From Ectobius pallidus (lineage: Eukaryota; Arthropoda; Insecta; Blattodea; Ectobiidae), in the NCBI GenBank assembly GCA_964059195.1, contig CAXKWD010000005.1, positions 146,845,265-146,909,264 of the forward strand: a DNA stretch of 64,000 nucleotides, given 5' to 3'. Below, piece after piece: positions 11,383 through 21,129 of this stretch. The notes beneath the pieces were generated by a model. The model was not told the origin of the DNA. It made no database searches and worked only from the letters and a program-made list of their open reading frames with translations. The translations under genes and the position numbers were made by a program. How positions within the stretch are numbered: the stretch's first letter is position 1; each line of letters begins with the position of its first letter.

Positions 11383-11545
11383 TTGTTCTTCCCTAAGCCC
11401 TGCTTAATGAATAAATCTGGAGCTTAACTTGTAAATCAATTAAAAAAACATATTCTGCATATCATAATTGCAGTCATAACTGATTAAAAAAAACATACTG
11501 GCACTTTTTTACATCAGTTTACCTGATTTTATTTCCAGATTCAAG
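11383..11545 (+). repeat. Dispersed repeat shared with the foldback at 19950-20605
   Basis: Landmarks are GACCTTTGTTC..CCCTGCTTAATGAA, TACTGGCAC and TTACATCAGTTTACCTGATT. They recur in inverted orientation at about 19970-20140, and the last block recurs directly at about 20535-20590. Confidence 0.65.
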
Positions 11546-12224
11546 CCGGTCAATAGCACTTAGTAATTTTTTCCCACATAGAGAATTACATTTTTAAAAA
11601 TAAGTTATGTACATGTTGCCAAGATATTACTAAATTCTTGTACGCCATCAAAGAATTTTGTTGCTAAGAGATCGTTCTTCATTTTCGGCGTGGATCAAAA
11701 TTAGTAGTGATTTGAGAAACATTTCTGTTTCTCAAAAGCATATAAAATGGAATCTCCGAAGACTTCAACTTCCGAAACCACACTCACTAGGCTTAGAATT
11801 CAGGTATTTATAGCCTGTGGTTTTTGTCCTGGTTTCTTTTATAACTTCGGCATGAGTAGGTTATTTGTCATCTTGGAAGCGTATTTCTTGCGTGAAACAC
11901 CCAAATTAGAAGATAAAGCGTATAATTTTAATAAATATTATTGCTTCATTTAATATTAAAGAGCCCATTATCTCCATGTAGGAGATAATGGTTTAAGAAC
12001 TTCTGACTTTTATAGCCTATAACGTTATTTCAAACCGTATTTTGGGATGTTGCCTAATGGAATTAGTGCTTATGTAATTTTAGAACAACGTTTTTTATGA
12101 AGTTATAGGCCTAGCAGCGCGTCTCATGTTGTACTGTAGATACTGTAGATACAAGTCATTTATTGATAGTCTACAGCAGAGGTACACATAGTTCCTCGTA
12201 TAGGCCTAACCCGCCGGCCGCGGA
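11546..12224. other. No recognisable gene
   Basis: AT-rich DNA with one short perfect hairpin (11965-11991). The 68-codon frame at 11747-11953 has no recognisable feature. Confidence 0.5.
11965..11991. repeat. Perfect 11-bp hairpin
   Basis: CCATTATCTCC, loop ATGTA, GGAGATAATGG. It lies just downstream of a weak open frame; no T-run or element boundary is visible. Confidence 0.85.
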
Positions 12225-12400
12225 AGAGTTTGATCAGGTCCTTAGCGTAGAGAAAATGTTCATACGAGCGAACAAAGATAACATCAACCTGCATACATAA
12301 ATGTAGTAGACCTGGTCCGGGATCGAACTCTCAATCTTGCGCACAGAAAGCCAGCACGATACTGACTGTACCAAAGCCGACTCACTTATTTGTAAACTGA
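12225..12400 (-). mobile_element. tRNA-derived SINE fragment
   Basis: On the minus strand there is an A-box-like TGGTACAGTCAG (12362-12373) and a B-box-like GAGTTCGATCC (12319-12329), in tRNA-like order, followed by unrelated body. No target duplication was found. Confidence 0.55.
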
Positions 12401-13415
12401 TGCAATCCAGAAGGAATAAGTTCAACAAAGGAAGCCTTGTTCGGTTTATAACATCCTTGCAAACAAATATATTGAAAATCAGAGTCTGAGCACAAAGATA
12501 TCTGCGTTTGAGACTATGAGAATGTTTGGAGAATCCATGTTATTACATCTGTTTCTTGGAGTATTGTAAATATAAATAAAATCGCTAAGAAGTTCACACA
12601 AAATTAACCTAAAATGGCGCAATGAAATAATGTGTGTTCACAGAATCGACTGCTCAGAGGGGAGGGAATCGTTGGGTCACGTGGTGCAGGCAAGGGCTGA
12701 AACTTGATGGCGGTCTATATGGTGATCAGCAAATAATTAGCTTTAATGAAATTAGATTAGACCATGTACCGTATTTTTATTGAATATCCAAAATTGGATT
12801 AAACCCTATTTCGCCCGAAGGTATATTAGGGTTAGAGATAATGAAAAAATGAGTTAACAATAATTATTTATGAAACAAGTGGCGAAAACGAAATTTTCTA
12901 TGTTCGCAAAACGAGCCCGTAAGAGCGTGTGTAGCAATCCTACGAGCAAACTAAAACCATTTTACCATGTGTAACATACAATATGTTTTAGACAGACGTT
13001 AATATTTGTGAAATACAAATTTTATTGCGTGCCGTGCAGCGATATTGGTAACTTCCAGCCGTCCTGCCCCCTAGTATGCACTTGTGCAGCAAGGCTTTGA
13101 TTTTCTGGTGCATGGCTCCCAACATATTATGGGATGGAGTGGACAACGCTTTCCAGCGATCAAGGATTACCAAAATATTTTTTCTTATCGAGGCTAGTGT
13201 TCACGGAATGACAGTGATGAAATTAACTGCTTTACTAGAAATTCTTATAAGATAGAAGAATAATTTCTTTAACATTAAATGTTGTTAATTGTTTTTATTT
13301 GTGTTATTTTTTATGCATAAGTAACTTAATCGTTTTAGAACTTATTTTTGAAGCATTATGCCATAACAAGGTAAGTAAAAAACATTTGAAACTTTGTTCA
13401 CGACTTATATTAATG
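12401..13415. other. No recognisable gene
   Basis: AT-rich, with short unconserved frames only on either strand. The 61-codon minus frame at 12988-13173 has no family signature that I recognise. Confidence 0.5.
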
Positions 13416-13416
13416 A

Positions 13417-14670
13417 CTAGCTTAAAAGACCCGGCGTCGCCCGGGTTTTGTATTTTGTAATTGGAAATTAGCTTATGAAGGATTTTCAATTTTAAATTCT
13501 AGGTCCTTATATCTGTATATATCTGGTACCCTATGATCCCCAGGTGGGGCGAAGGGGCCTCCAAGTGGAGGTTTCATTACCTATATATTAATTTTGATAT
13601 GCTTATTTTCCGAGAGAGGGTAGAGGGACAGGTGGTAAGCACATCGCCTCGCAATCCCCCCTCTGGAAACTAAGTATTTCTTGGACGTGAAAGGGCCGAG
13701 AAATTTTGTCCAGAGGCTCTAATTTAGGCTTGGAGTTCTTTTACGTGCCGTAAATCTACGACACGGGACCCCCAGCTTAAAGTCCCTCCCGGAGGACTCC
13801 GTGCCCAGGATTTTTACGTCCCGAAAAATCCATCGACCGCGGCCGGGTTTGATCCCGCGCCCTGCGGATCTAGAGGCGGGCACGCTACCTCTAGACCACC
13901 GCGGCCGACAGGTCCTTATATAGGCATTTATAATTTGAAATAGGATGAACGACTTATTACACTCAAACTATTCCCTCAGAAAACGCTTGATATAGTTTTT
14001 ATGGCTCATAGAGGATCTAGAATGTTGCATCCCATCGCTTGTACAGTGCACAGCAAGCCTGGTAGAGGTTTAAATAAGAAGAAACAGAAATTCCTGTAAC
14101 GTAAAATTGTAATATCGAGGCGGGAAATTTCCCACTCTTATGTTACCATAAAGCATTATCACTTTCGTACTTTTCTCTCCAAAAACCTGCGATATAGGCC
14201 TAATATAATAATATACACATTACCATACCTCGTTTTGTTTTCTCTATGTCCAGGGTAGAGAAAGTTATGTGATTCCATTATTTTAGTGGATTTCATTCTG
14301 TAATATTTATTTATAACATGAATTATTTTGATAACTTCTCTTATTTGTCAAAATTGCATTTCATTTGTTTTTTCGAAGCCCACCTGATACCATTTGGCAA
14401 CAATATATTCTGTGATTTGGAATTGATAATTCTATGTAAAATGGGATTAAGTATTTTCAAAAACATTTAATTTTTGGCATTTAGAATCAGAATTTTTCAA
14501 AATCCTTTCTTAGTGAGCACCTACATTATGAAAAGAAGGTACTGTCAAAATTCCAAGTCTCTACCTGTTATAGTTTAGGCTGTACGTTGATTCCTGTCAT
14601 TCAGTCAATCAGTCAGTCAGTCATTCATTCAGTCAGTCAGTCAGGACAAAGCCTTTTATATATAAAGAGA
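13417..14670 (-). mobile_element. Non-autonomous Helitron, interrupted by a SINE
   Basis: On the minus strand it begins TCTCTTTATATATAAAAGG at 14670, preceded by A, and then has a (CTGA)n leader at about 14585-14645. It ends with a GC hairpin (CCCGGGCGACGCCGGG), a spacer and CTAG at 13417-13420, followed by T. 5' TC, 3' hairpin plus CTAG, and insertion between A and T are the diagnostic Helitron features. No Rep/helicase frame exists. A SINE with its own target duplication splits it at 13513-13909. Confidence 0.8.
13513..13909 (-). mobile_element. tRNA-derived SINE nested in Helitron
   Basis: Flanked by a 12-bp direct repeat AGGTCCTTATAT at 13501-13512 and 13910-13921. On the minus strand the head is tRNA-like: GGCCGCGGTGGTCTAGAGG with A box TGGTCTAGAGG (13888-13898), and a diverged B box near GGGATCAAACCC. 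The GC-rich body contrasts sharply with the host Helitron. Removing the insert and one repeat rejoins Helitron sequence. Confidence 0.85.
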
Positions 14671-15643
14671 TACTACAGAAACCTCTACATGCAGGCACAA
14701 ATTTGGATTTACGCAATTGGCTATGCAATATATGAGTGTTCAAGGTAAGTGTATATGCATTAATTTTATTTAGGCGCGCAACATAACCAAGGTAAATTGA
14801 CTTTCCTTCATATTGAAGATATCTTTATATCTTCAGTTATCATTGATTTAAACTAAGGATGTATATATTTCTGCGAGTCAATACCCTGGAGAGATTTCTC
14901 AATACTTGACATGAGTACTTTAAGAAGAGTTCGTTTTAATACATTTTAGAACTGTTTATTCGGGTTAATCTCAACGACATATTCCACCATCAATTTCACT
15001 CACCTAAAACTAAGTCACATATCACAGATTTATTGCTAGCACATTATTTGCTAATATTGACAAATATGATACCATATTACTCAATTATAAATATTATATA
15101 GGCCCTTTCACAGACATTCAAGAATTCTAAGAAGAGGTTAATTGCTATTTATGTATCGAGTAGGCAAAGCATAGCTTTAGCCAAAAACATGGGATGTAGA
15201 CTTTTACAGCTTATTCCTTCGGTAGAACAATAACAAACTTTCAACAAAACAATGTTCATCGTCCTAGTTTCTTCTGCTTAAGCAACTTGTCTCTTTCCGA
15301 TCTCCCTGGGGCGGGTCTTTTGAATATATTAGGTAAATCTCCCCTCTGTGTCTAGGTCCTCAATAACTTGCACGAAACTGTGTTCTTCGAGCTACGAGTT
15401 CTGCCCAACCATGTCTACATGATTATTAAGTGTTAGGTTATATAGAAGTTGAATTTCATCACTAAATGTGTCCTTCATTCCCTTTTCATTTATCTCGGTA
15501 TTGTCTGAAAAATTTTCTCTGTAGGTCTACCTTGTTCTCGAATATTCTGAGTTTTTTGTTCTGAATTGTCGAAAAACGAATCCAGTTTCGCATCTACAGA
15601 GCACTACTCATAATATAATTGTTTTACATAACCCAAATTTCAG
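14671..15643. other. No recognisable gene; possible intron before repeat exon
   Basis: No long open frame. The last bases, CATAACCCAAATTTCAG, could serve as a weak 3' splice acceptor just before the 30-bp array. This is inference only. Confidence 0.4.
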
Positions 15644-17379
15644 CTCATGATACAGCAGCGGAGGAGATAGCAGCTCATGATAGAGCAGCGGAGGAGATAG
15701 CAGTTCATGATAGAGCAGCGGAGGAGATAGCAGCTCATGATAGAGCAGCGGAGGAGGTAGCAGCCCATGATAGAGCAGCGGAGGAAATAGCAGCTCATAA
15801 TAGAGCAGCGGAGGAGATAGCAGCTCATAATAGAGCAGCGGAGGAGATAGCAGCTCATAACAGAGCACCGGAGGTGATAACAGCTCATCTTACAGAAGCG
15901 GAGGAGATAGCAGCTCATGATAGAGCAACGGAGGAGATAGCAGCTCATGATAGAGCAGCGGAGGAGATAGCAGCTCATGATAGAGCAGCGGAGGTGATAA
16001 CAGCTCATCTTACAGAAGCGGAGGAGATAGCAGCTCATAATAGAGCAGCGGAGGAGATAGCAGCGCATGATACAGCAGCGGAGGAGATAGCAGCTCATAA
16101 TAGAGCAGCGGAGGAGATAGCAGCTCATGATACAGCAGCGGAGGAGATAGCAGCTCATAATAGGGCAGCGGAGGAGATAGCAGCTCATGATAGAGCAGCG
16201 GAGGTGATAACAGCTCATCTTACAGAAGCGGAGGAGATAGCAGCTCATGATAGAGCAGCGGAGGAGAAAGCAGCTCATGATAGAGCAGCGGAGGAGATAG
16301 CAGCTCATAATAGAGCAGCGGAGGAGATAGCAGCTCATGATCGAGCAGCGGAGGAGATAGCAGCTCATAATAGATCAGCGGAGGAGATAGCAGCTCATAA
16401 CAGAGCAGCGGGGGAGATAGCAGCTCATAATAGAGCAGCGGAGGTGATAACAGCTCATCTTACAGCAGCGGAGGAGATAGCAGCTCATGATAGAGCAGCG
16501 GAGGTGATAACAGCTCATCTTACAGAAGCGGAGGAGATAGCAGCTCATAATAGGGCAGCGGAGGAGATAGCAGCTCATGATAGAGCAGCGGAGGTGATAA
16601 CAGCTCATCTTACAGCAGCGGAGGAGATAGCAGCTCATGATAGAGCAGCGGAGGAGATAGCAGCTCATGATACAGCAGCGGAGGAGATAGCAGCTCATAA
16701 TAGGGCAGCGGAGGAGATAGCAGCTCATGATAGAGCAGCGGAGGTGATAACAGCTCATCTTACAGAAGCGGAGGAGATAGCAGCTCATAATAGAGCAGCG
16801 GAGGAGATAGCAGCTCATGATACAGCAGCGGAGGAGATAGCAGCTCATAATAGAGCAGCAAAGGAGATAGCAGCTCATAATAGGGCAGCGGAGGAGATAG
16901 CAGCTCATGATAGAGCAGCGGGGGTGATAACAGCTCATCTTACAGAAGCGGAGGAGATAGCAGCTCATAATAGGGCAGCGGAGGAGATAGCAGCTCATGA
17001 TAGAGCAGCGGAGGTGATAACAGCTCATCTTACAGAAGCGGAGGAGATAGCAGCTCATGATAGAGCAGCGGAGGAGATAGCAGCTCATGATAGAGCAGCG
17101 GAGGTGATAACAGCTCATCTTACAGCAGCGGAGGAGATAGCAGCTCATGATAGGGCAGCGGAGGAGATAGCAGCTCATGATACAGCAGCGGAGGAGATAG
17201 CAGTTCATAATAGGGCAGCGGAGGAGATAGCAGCTCATGATAGAGCAGCGGAGGTGATAACAGCTCATCTTACAGCAGCGGAGGAGATAGCAGCTCACGA
17301 TAGAGCAGCGGAGGAGATAGCAGCTCATGATACAGCAGCGGAGGAGATAGCAGCTCAAATAGAGCAGCAAAGGAGATAG
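15619..17379 (+). CDS. Open frame of decapeptide repeats, segment 1 (doubtful gene)
   Basis: A 586-codon frame made almost wholly of AAEEIAAH(D/N)R repeats. Its first codon is TTG, not ATG, so there is no proper start. If it is coding it would be an internal exon entered at the acceptor-like TTTCAG ending at 15643. The peptide is Ala/Glu-rich with periodic His and Arg and would be expected to form helix. Near 17356 one T is missing (CTCAAATAG against CTCATAATAG elsewhere), which shifts the frame and ends this segment. I recognise no homologous protein. It may be a non-coding minisatellite whose 30-bp period keeps the frame open by arithmetic. Confidence 0.3.
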   Translation: MFYITQISAHDTAAEEIAAHDRAAEEIAVHDRAAEEIAAHDRAAEEVAAHDRAAEEIAAHNRAAEEIAAHNRAAEEIAAHNRAPEVITAHLTEAEEIAAHDRATEEIAAHDRAAEEIAAHDRAAEVITAHLTEAEEIAAHNRAAEEIAAHDTAAEEIAAHNRAAEEIAAHDTAAEEIAAHNRAAEEIAAHDRAAEVITAHLTEAEEIAAHDRAAEEKAAHDRAAEEIAAHNRAAEEIAAHDRAAEEIAAHNRSAEEIAAHNRAAGEIAAHNRAAEVITAHLTAAEEIAAHDRAAEVITAHLTEAEEIAAHNRAAEEIAAHDRAAEVITAHLTAAEEIAAHDRAAEEIAAHDTAAEEIAAHNRAAEEIAAHDRAAEVITAHLTEAEEIAAHNRAAEEIAAHDTAAEEIAAHNRAAKEIAAHNRAAEEIAAHDRAAGVITAHLTEAEEIAAHNRAAEEIAAHDRAAEVITAHLTEAEEIAAHDRAAEEIAAHDRAAEVITAHLTAAEEIAAHDRAAEEIAAHDTAAEEIAVHNRAAEEIAAHDRAAEVITAHLTAAEEIAAHDRAAEEIAAHDTAAEEIAAQIEQQRR

Positions 17380-18937
17380 CAGCTCATAATAGGGCAGCGG
17401 AGGAGATAGCAGCTCATGATAGAGCAGCGGAGGTGATAACAGCTCATCTTACAGAAGCGGAGGAGATAGCAGCTCATGATAGAGCAGCGGAGGAGATAGC
17501 AGCTCATGATAGAGCAGCGGAGGAGATAGCAGCTCATGATAGAGCAGCGGAGGTGATAACAGCTCATCTTACAGAAGCGGAGGAGATAGCATCTCTTGAT
17601 ACAGCAGCGGAGGACATAGCAGCTCATGATAGAGCAGCGGAGGTGATAAAAGCTCATCTTACAGAAGCGGAGGAGATAGCAGCTCATAATAGAGCAGCGG
17701 AGGAGATAGCAGCTCATGATACAGCAGCGGAGGAGATAGCAGCTCATAATAGAGCAGCAAAGGAGATAGCAGCTCATAATAGGGCAGCGGAGGAGATAGC
17801 AGCTCATGATAGAGCAGCGGAGGTGATAACAGCTCATCTTACAGAAGCGGAGGAGATAGCAGCTCATAATAGGGCAGCGGAGGAGATAGCAGCTCATGAT
17901 AGAGCAGCGGAGGTGATAACAGCTCATCTTACAGAAGCGGAGGAGATAGCAGCTCATGATAGAGCATCGGAGGAGATAGCAGCTCATGATAGAGCAGCGG
18001 AGGTGATAACAGCTCATCTTACAGAAGCGGAGGAGATAGCAGCTCATGATAGAGCAGCGGAGGAGATAGCAGCTCATGATACAGCAGCGGAGGAGATAGC
18101 AGCTCATAATAGGGCAGCGGAGGAGATAGCAGCTCATGATAGAGCAGCGGAGGTGATAACAGCTCATCTTTCAGCAGCGGAGGAGATAGCAGCTCATGAT
18201 AGAGCAGCGGAGGAGATAGCAGCTCATGATAGAGCAGCGGAGGTGATAACAGCTCATCTTACAGCAGCGGAGGAGATAGCAGCTCATGATAGAGCAGCGG
18301 AGGAGATAGCAGCTCATGATACAGCAGCGGAGGAGATAGCAGCTCATAATAGAGCAGCAAAGGAGATAGCAGCTCATAATAGGGCAGCGGAGGAGATAGC
18401 AGCTCATGATAGAGTAGCGGAGGTGATAACAGCTCATCTTACAGAAGCGGAGGAGATAGCAGCTCATGATAGAGCAGCGGAGGAGATAGCAGCTCATGAT
18501 AGAGCAGCGGAGGTGATAACAGCTCATCTTACAGAAGCGGAGGAGATAGCAGCTCATGATAGAGCAGCGGAGGAGATAGCAGCTCATGATACAGCAGCGG
18601 AGGAGATAGCAGCTCATAATAGGGCAGCGGAGGAGATAGCAGCTCATGATAGAGCAGCGGAGGTGATAACAGCTCATCTTTCAGCAGGGAGGAGATAGCA
18701 GCTCATGATAGAGCAGCGGAGGAGATAGCAGCTCATGATAGAGCAGCGGAGGAGATAGCAGCTCATGATAGAGCAGCGGAGGAGATAGCAGCTCATAATA
18801 GGGCAGCTGAGGAGATAGCAGCTCATGATAGAGCAGCGGAGGAGATAGCAGCTCATGATAGAGCAGCTGAGGAGATAGCAGCTCATAATAGGGCAGCGGA
18901 GGAGATAGCAGCTCATGATAGAGCAGCGAAGGTGAAA
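15644..18937 (+). repeat. 30-bp minisatellite, about 110 units, encoding a decapeptide repeat
   Basis: The consensus unit reads GCAGCGGAGGAGATAGCAGC then TCATGATAGA and translates as AAEEIAAHDR. Only this plus-strand frame is free of stops; the other two plus frames carry TGA or TAG in every standard unit. Recurrent variant units are AAHNR, AAHDT, and a VITAHLTE type from GAGGTGATAACAGC. The arrangement of variants forms higher-order blocks: the rare AAKEIAAH unit recurs at 16860, 17371, 17760 and 18360 inside similar neighbourhoods. Almost all variants change the amino acid, and few are silent. Confidence 0.95.
17358..18698 (+). CDS. Open frame of decapeptide repeats, segment 2 (doubtful gene)
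   Basis: The same decapeptide repeat continues in the next reading frame after the one-base deletion near 17356. It runs until a second one-base deletion near 18687 (CAGCAGGGAGG against CAGCAGCGGAGG). There is no ATG start of its own. The two deletions do not compensate each other. Either the locus is a broken gene, the indels are assembly errors in a hard repeat, or it was never translated. Confidence 0.25.
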   Translation, partial: NRAAKEIAAHNRAAEEIAAHDRAAEVITAHLTEAEEIAAHDRAAEEIAAHDRAAEEIAAHDRAAEVITAHLTEAEEIASLDTAAEDIAAHDRAAEVIKAHLTEAEEIAAHNRAAEEIAAHDTAAEEIAAHNRAAKEIAAHNRAAEEIAAHDRAAEVITAHLTEAEEIAAHNRAAEEIAAHDRAAEVITAHLTEAEEIAAHDRASEEIAAHDRAAEVITAHLTEAEEIAAHDRAAEEIAAHDTAAEEIAAHNRAAEEIAAHDRAAEVITAHLSAAEEIAAHDRAAEEIAAHDRAAEVITAHLTAAEEIAAHDRAAEEIAAHDTAAEEIAAHNRAAKEIAAHNRAAEEIAAHDRVAEVITAHLTEAEEIAAHDRAAEEIAAHDRAAEVITAHLTEAEEIAAHDRAAEEIAAHDTAAEEIAAHNRAAEEIAAHDRAAEVITAHLSAGRR

Positions 18938-19108
18938 CCAGCTCAGGATAGAGCAGGATGGAGTGGTTATAAGAATTTAAGAAAAATGATATTGAGAAAA
19001 ATCTTCAGTTTTCATCTACGGTTCCAACAACCTAGGCCTTTAACGAAACAGTTTGCAAATTTTTGTAAAGTTTCTATCAACATTGTACACCTTAAAATAA
19101 AGAAGTAA
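18688..19108 (+). CDS. Open frame of decapeptide repeats, segment 3, with unique C-terminal tail
   Basis: After the second deletion the repeat frame stays open through eight more units and then 50 codons beyond the array. It ends at TAA 19106-19108. The unique tail begins GWSGYKNLRKMILRKIFSFH and is basic, with many Lys and Arg, unlike the acidic and Ala-rich repeat. An AATAAA lies at 19096-19101, overlapping the end of the frame. This is what a terminal exon with repeats followed by a tail and poly(A) site might look like, but a 50-codon extension could also be chance. No ATG precedes it in frame. Confidence 0.3.
19096..19101 (+). promoter_or_regulatory. Candidate poly(A) signal AATAAA
   Basis: A canonical hexamer just upstream of the stop of the repeat-linked frame. 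In AT-rich DNA the hexamer is common, so only its position at the end of the open frame makes it of interest. Confidence 0.25.
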
Positions 19109-19945
19109 TTTGATGAATGTGGAAGTTCTTTTATTTTAGTGTAATGAATTAGCTTCGTTGTTAAACAGCTTTGTAGTTGACACCTAAATTACGCCAAGAG
19201 TCAAAATTTTCAACCATATAAGCTTAATTTTTTATCGTTTGGAAGATGCCCGGCTTTTTCAATCCACTTCCAGAACAGAATCATTGATCAAAACGTACGA
19301 TAGAATAACTCTGTAAAAGTATATAATGCTGATCAGCAATCCTAGGAATGTTTGTAGGCTAAAAAAACAAATATGTATTTACATAGAAATCCTAGAACTG
19401 CTGATCAGGGTTTACAGCAATGTCGCATCAATATGAAATCATTCTGCCAGTTTTTATTTCTATCTATATCCTAGAATAGTAATATTCATGGAATAATTTC
19501 GTATTACTATATACGCAAACTTATTGGAGTAATTATAACAAGGTACAGAACAGTGCTATCAGAACATAAATTCATTAGCTCAGTCTTTAGGTAACCTCTG
19601 AGTATAACCTCGAATGTATAGTTATTTGACTGTCATCTTAGCATCTTCGCCATTTTAATATTCCCTCTCTACATTCCGAGTATTCAGACATTAAGTCACC
19701 CCTTTTATTGCTACTAATTTGTATACGGTTCGTGGCCTACTGTGCCCTATGGAACATTACGTAAGAGGCAGTTATAAATAAACTTACAAAGTATAAAATA
19801 GTGGTGTTAAACGGGCATGCACTACCATGTGTGACGAGAATAATGTTATTAATTAAGATGCATTTACAACGCTAGTTAGGTGATGTAATGCTTTGGATTG
19901 AAAATTAATAGACTCGGCACTCGATATCCCGGCAGTTCGGATTAC
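19109..19945. other. No recognisable gene
   Basis: AT-rich DNA. It contains an imperfect 19-bp inverted repeat at 19329-19408 and nothing else I can identify. Confidence 0.5.
19329..19408. repeat. Imperfect 19-bp inverted repeat
   Basis: CTGATCAGCAATCCTAGGA pairs with TCCTAGAACTGCTGATCAG (17 of 19 positions), with a loop of about 42 bases. It could be a hairpin precursor or a small foldback. Confidence 0.6.
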
Positions 19946-19949
19946 TCGG

Positions 19950-20605
19950 CAACCAAGATGCGAAAAATAAAATCAAGTAAACTGATGTAAGCATGTGCCA
20001 GAATGGTTTTCTTTAATCAGTGATGATTGCAATTATAATATGCATAAAATAAGTTATTTTTGTAATCGATTTCCGAATTAACCTCCACACCGATTCATTA
20101 AGCAGGGCTTACGGAGAAACAAAGGTCTGAAGATTGATAAGCATTTGTGAAGGAATGTATGGAGAGTGTTATTTGTCAAACTTACCTGTATTGCAACTTC
20201 CAAAGCCGTATATGAACACTGTAAAACAATATGCTGCCATGAGAACTGATTTGCATTTGATAAATTCTTTCTAATATATTACCATAAAACAGGCACTAAA
20301 TTGGGCACTACTCCGGTACAGGTTAACCTCTATGGTCCCATGTCAATAGGCTTCTTCCCATGGACGTTTTAAAAGCGTATACCAAGTTTCATGAAAAACC
20401 GATAAAGCGTATTTAAGTTATTGCGCGTGCAGACACACGGACGGACAGACAGACAAACAAACAGAGGGACAGACATTTTCCCGATCTGGAGGTTAACTCG
20501 GAAATCGATTACAACAATGAATAAACAAATGCATTCTGGCACTTGGTTACATCAGTTTGCCTGATTTTATTATTTTTCTAGATTACCTGGCAGGCTTAGA
20601 CCATG
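19950..20605. mobile_element. Foldback element with ~100-bp inverted termini
   Basis: The left arm includes AATAAAATCAAGTAAACTGA, TGTGCCAGAATG and GTAATCGATTTCCGAATTAA. The right arm carries the inverted equivalents, TTAACTCGGAAATCGATTAC, CATTCTGGCACTTGG and CAGTTTGCCTGATTTTATT. Between the arms is an inverted copy of the tandem unit and CTGTCTGT-type leader from 10205-11020. No transposase. The exact ends are uncertain. Confidence 0.6.
20284..20480 (-). repeat. Single inverted copy of the 10.2-11.0 kb repeat unit
   Basis: Read on the minus strand it has the CTGTCTGTCCGTCCGTGTG leader, AAATACGCTTTATCGG, TTTCATGAAACTTGGTATAC and CAATTTAGTGCC in the same order as the tandem array at 10205. Confidence 0.7.
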
Positions 20606-21129
20606 AGTGATACAATAATAATTGGTATAGGTTCCGTCATTGTTAGTGGTAAGATTGTTTCTAATACTTGGCACTGATTGTCGGTGCATGACGCACTTAA
20701 TCACTAATTACACCGCAGAGATGCCACCTATTCCCTCCATTACCGACCTGCCTTTGGCACAATATAGCGTCATTAGTGAGCTTCTCTACTCTAAATCATT
20801 TATACTCCTACGTTCTTTATGTTCATACTCTTTTTATCATGACAACAATAGGCGGCTTTGCCAAAGCTAACATTTTAATAAAAGCCTTGTTCTTTAATTT
20901 TATCATATGACTAATATTTATTGATGACACGCTTTGCCTGTTACACATATATTATAAAATACCAGATTTCATGCATCAACATTTTTATTATAGTGTAAGG
21001 GTAGTCACTAACACCGAAACTACTTTTATCGCTTTTATTGCTAAAACTATGACGTATGACTTTACTAACCACATAAATTAGACATTTATGTCACTGTGCA
21101 TAAGGTTCTCTGACGACGAAAGTGCTGAA
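20606..21129. other. No recognisable gene
   Basis: Short frames only. A 76-codon frame at 20640-20870 has no recognisable motif. Confidence 0.5.

Noticed and set aside
14585..14645. CAGT-rich run as a stand-alone microsatellite or CRISPR-like array
   Set aside because: It is the leader of the minus-strand Helitron. Spacing is irregular and there are no spacers; CRISPR is not expected in an animal nuclear genome.
15640..18916. Minus-strand frames of MSCYLLRCSI repeats across the minisatellite
   Set aside because: They mirror the 30-bp unit on the opposite strand. A period divisible by 3 keeps them open, and the Cys/Leu-rich product has no start or stop context.
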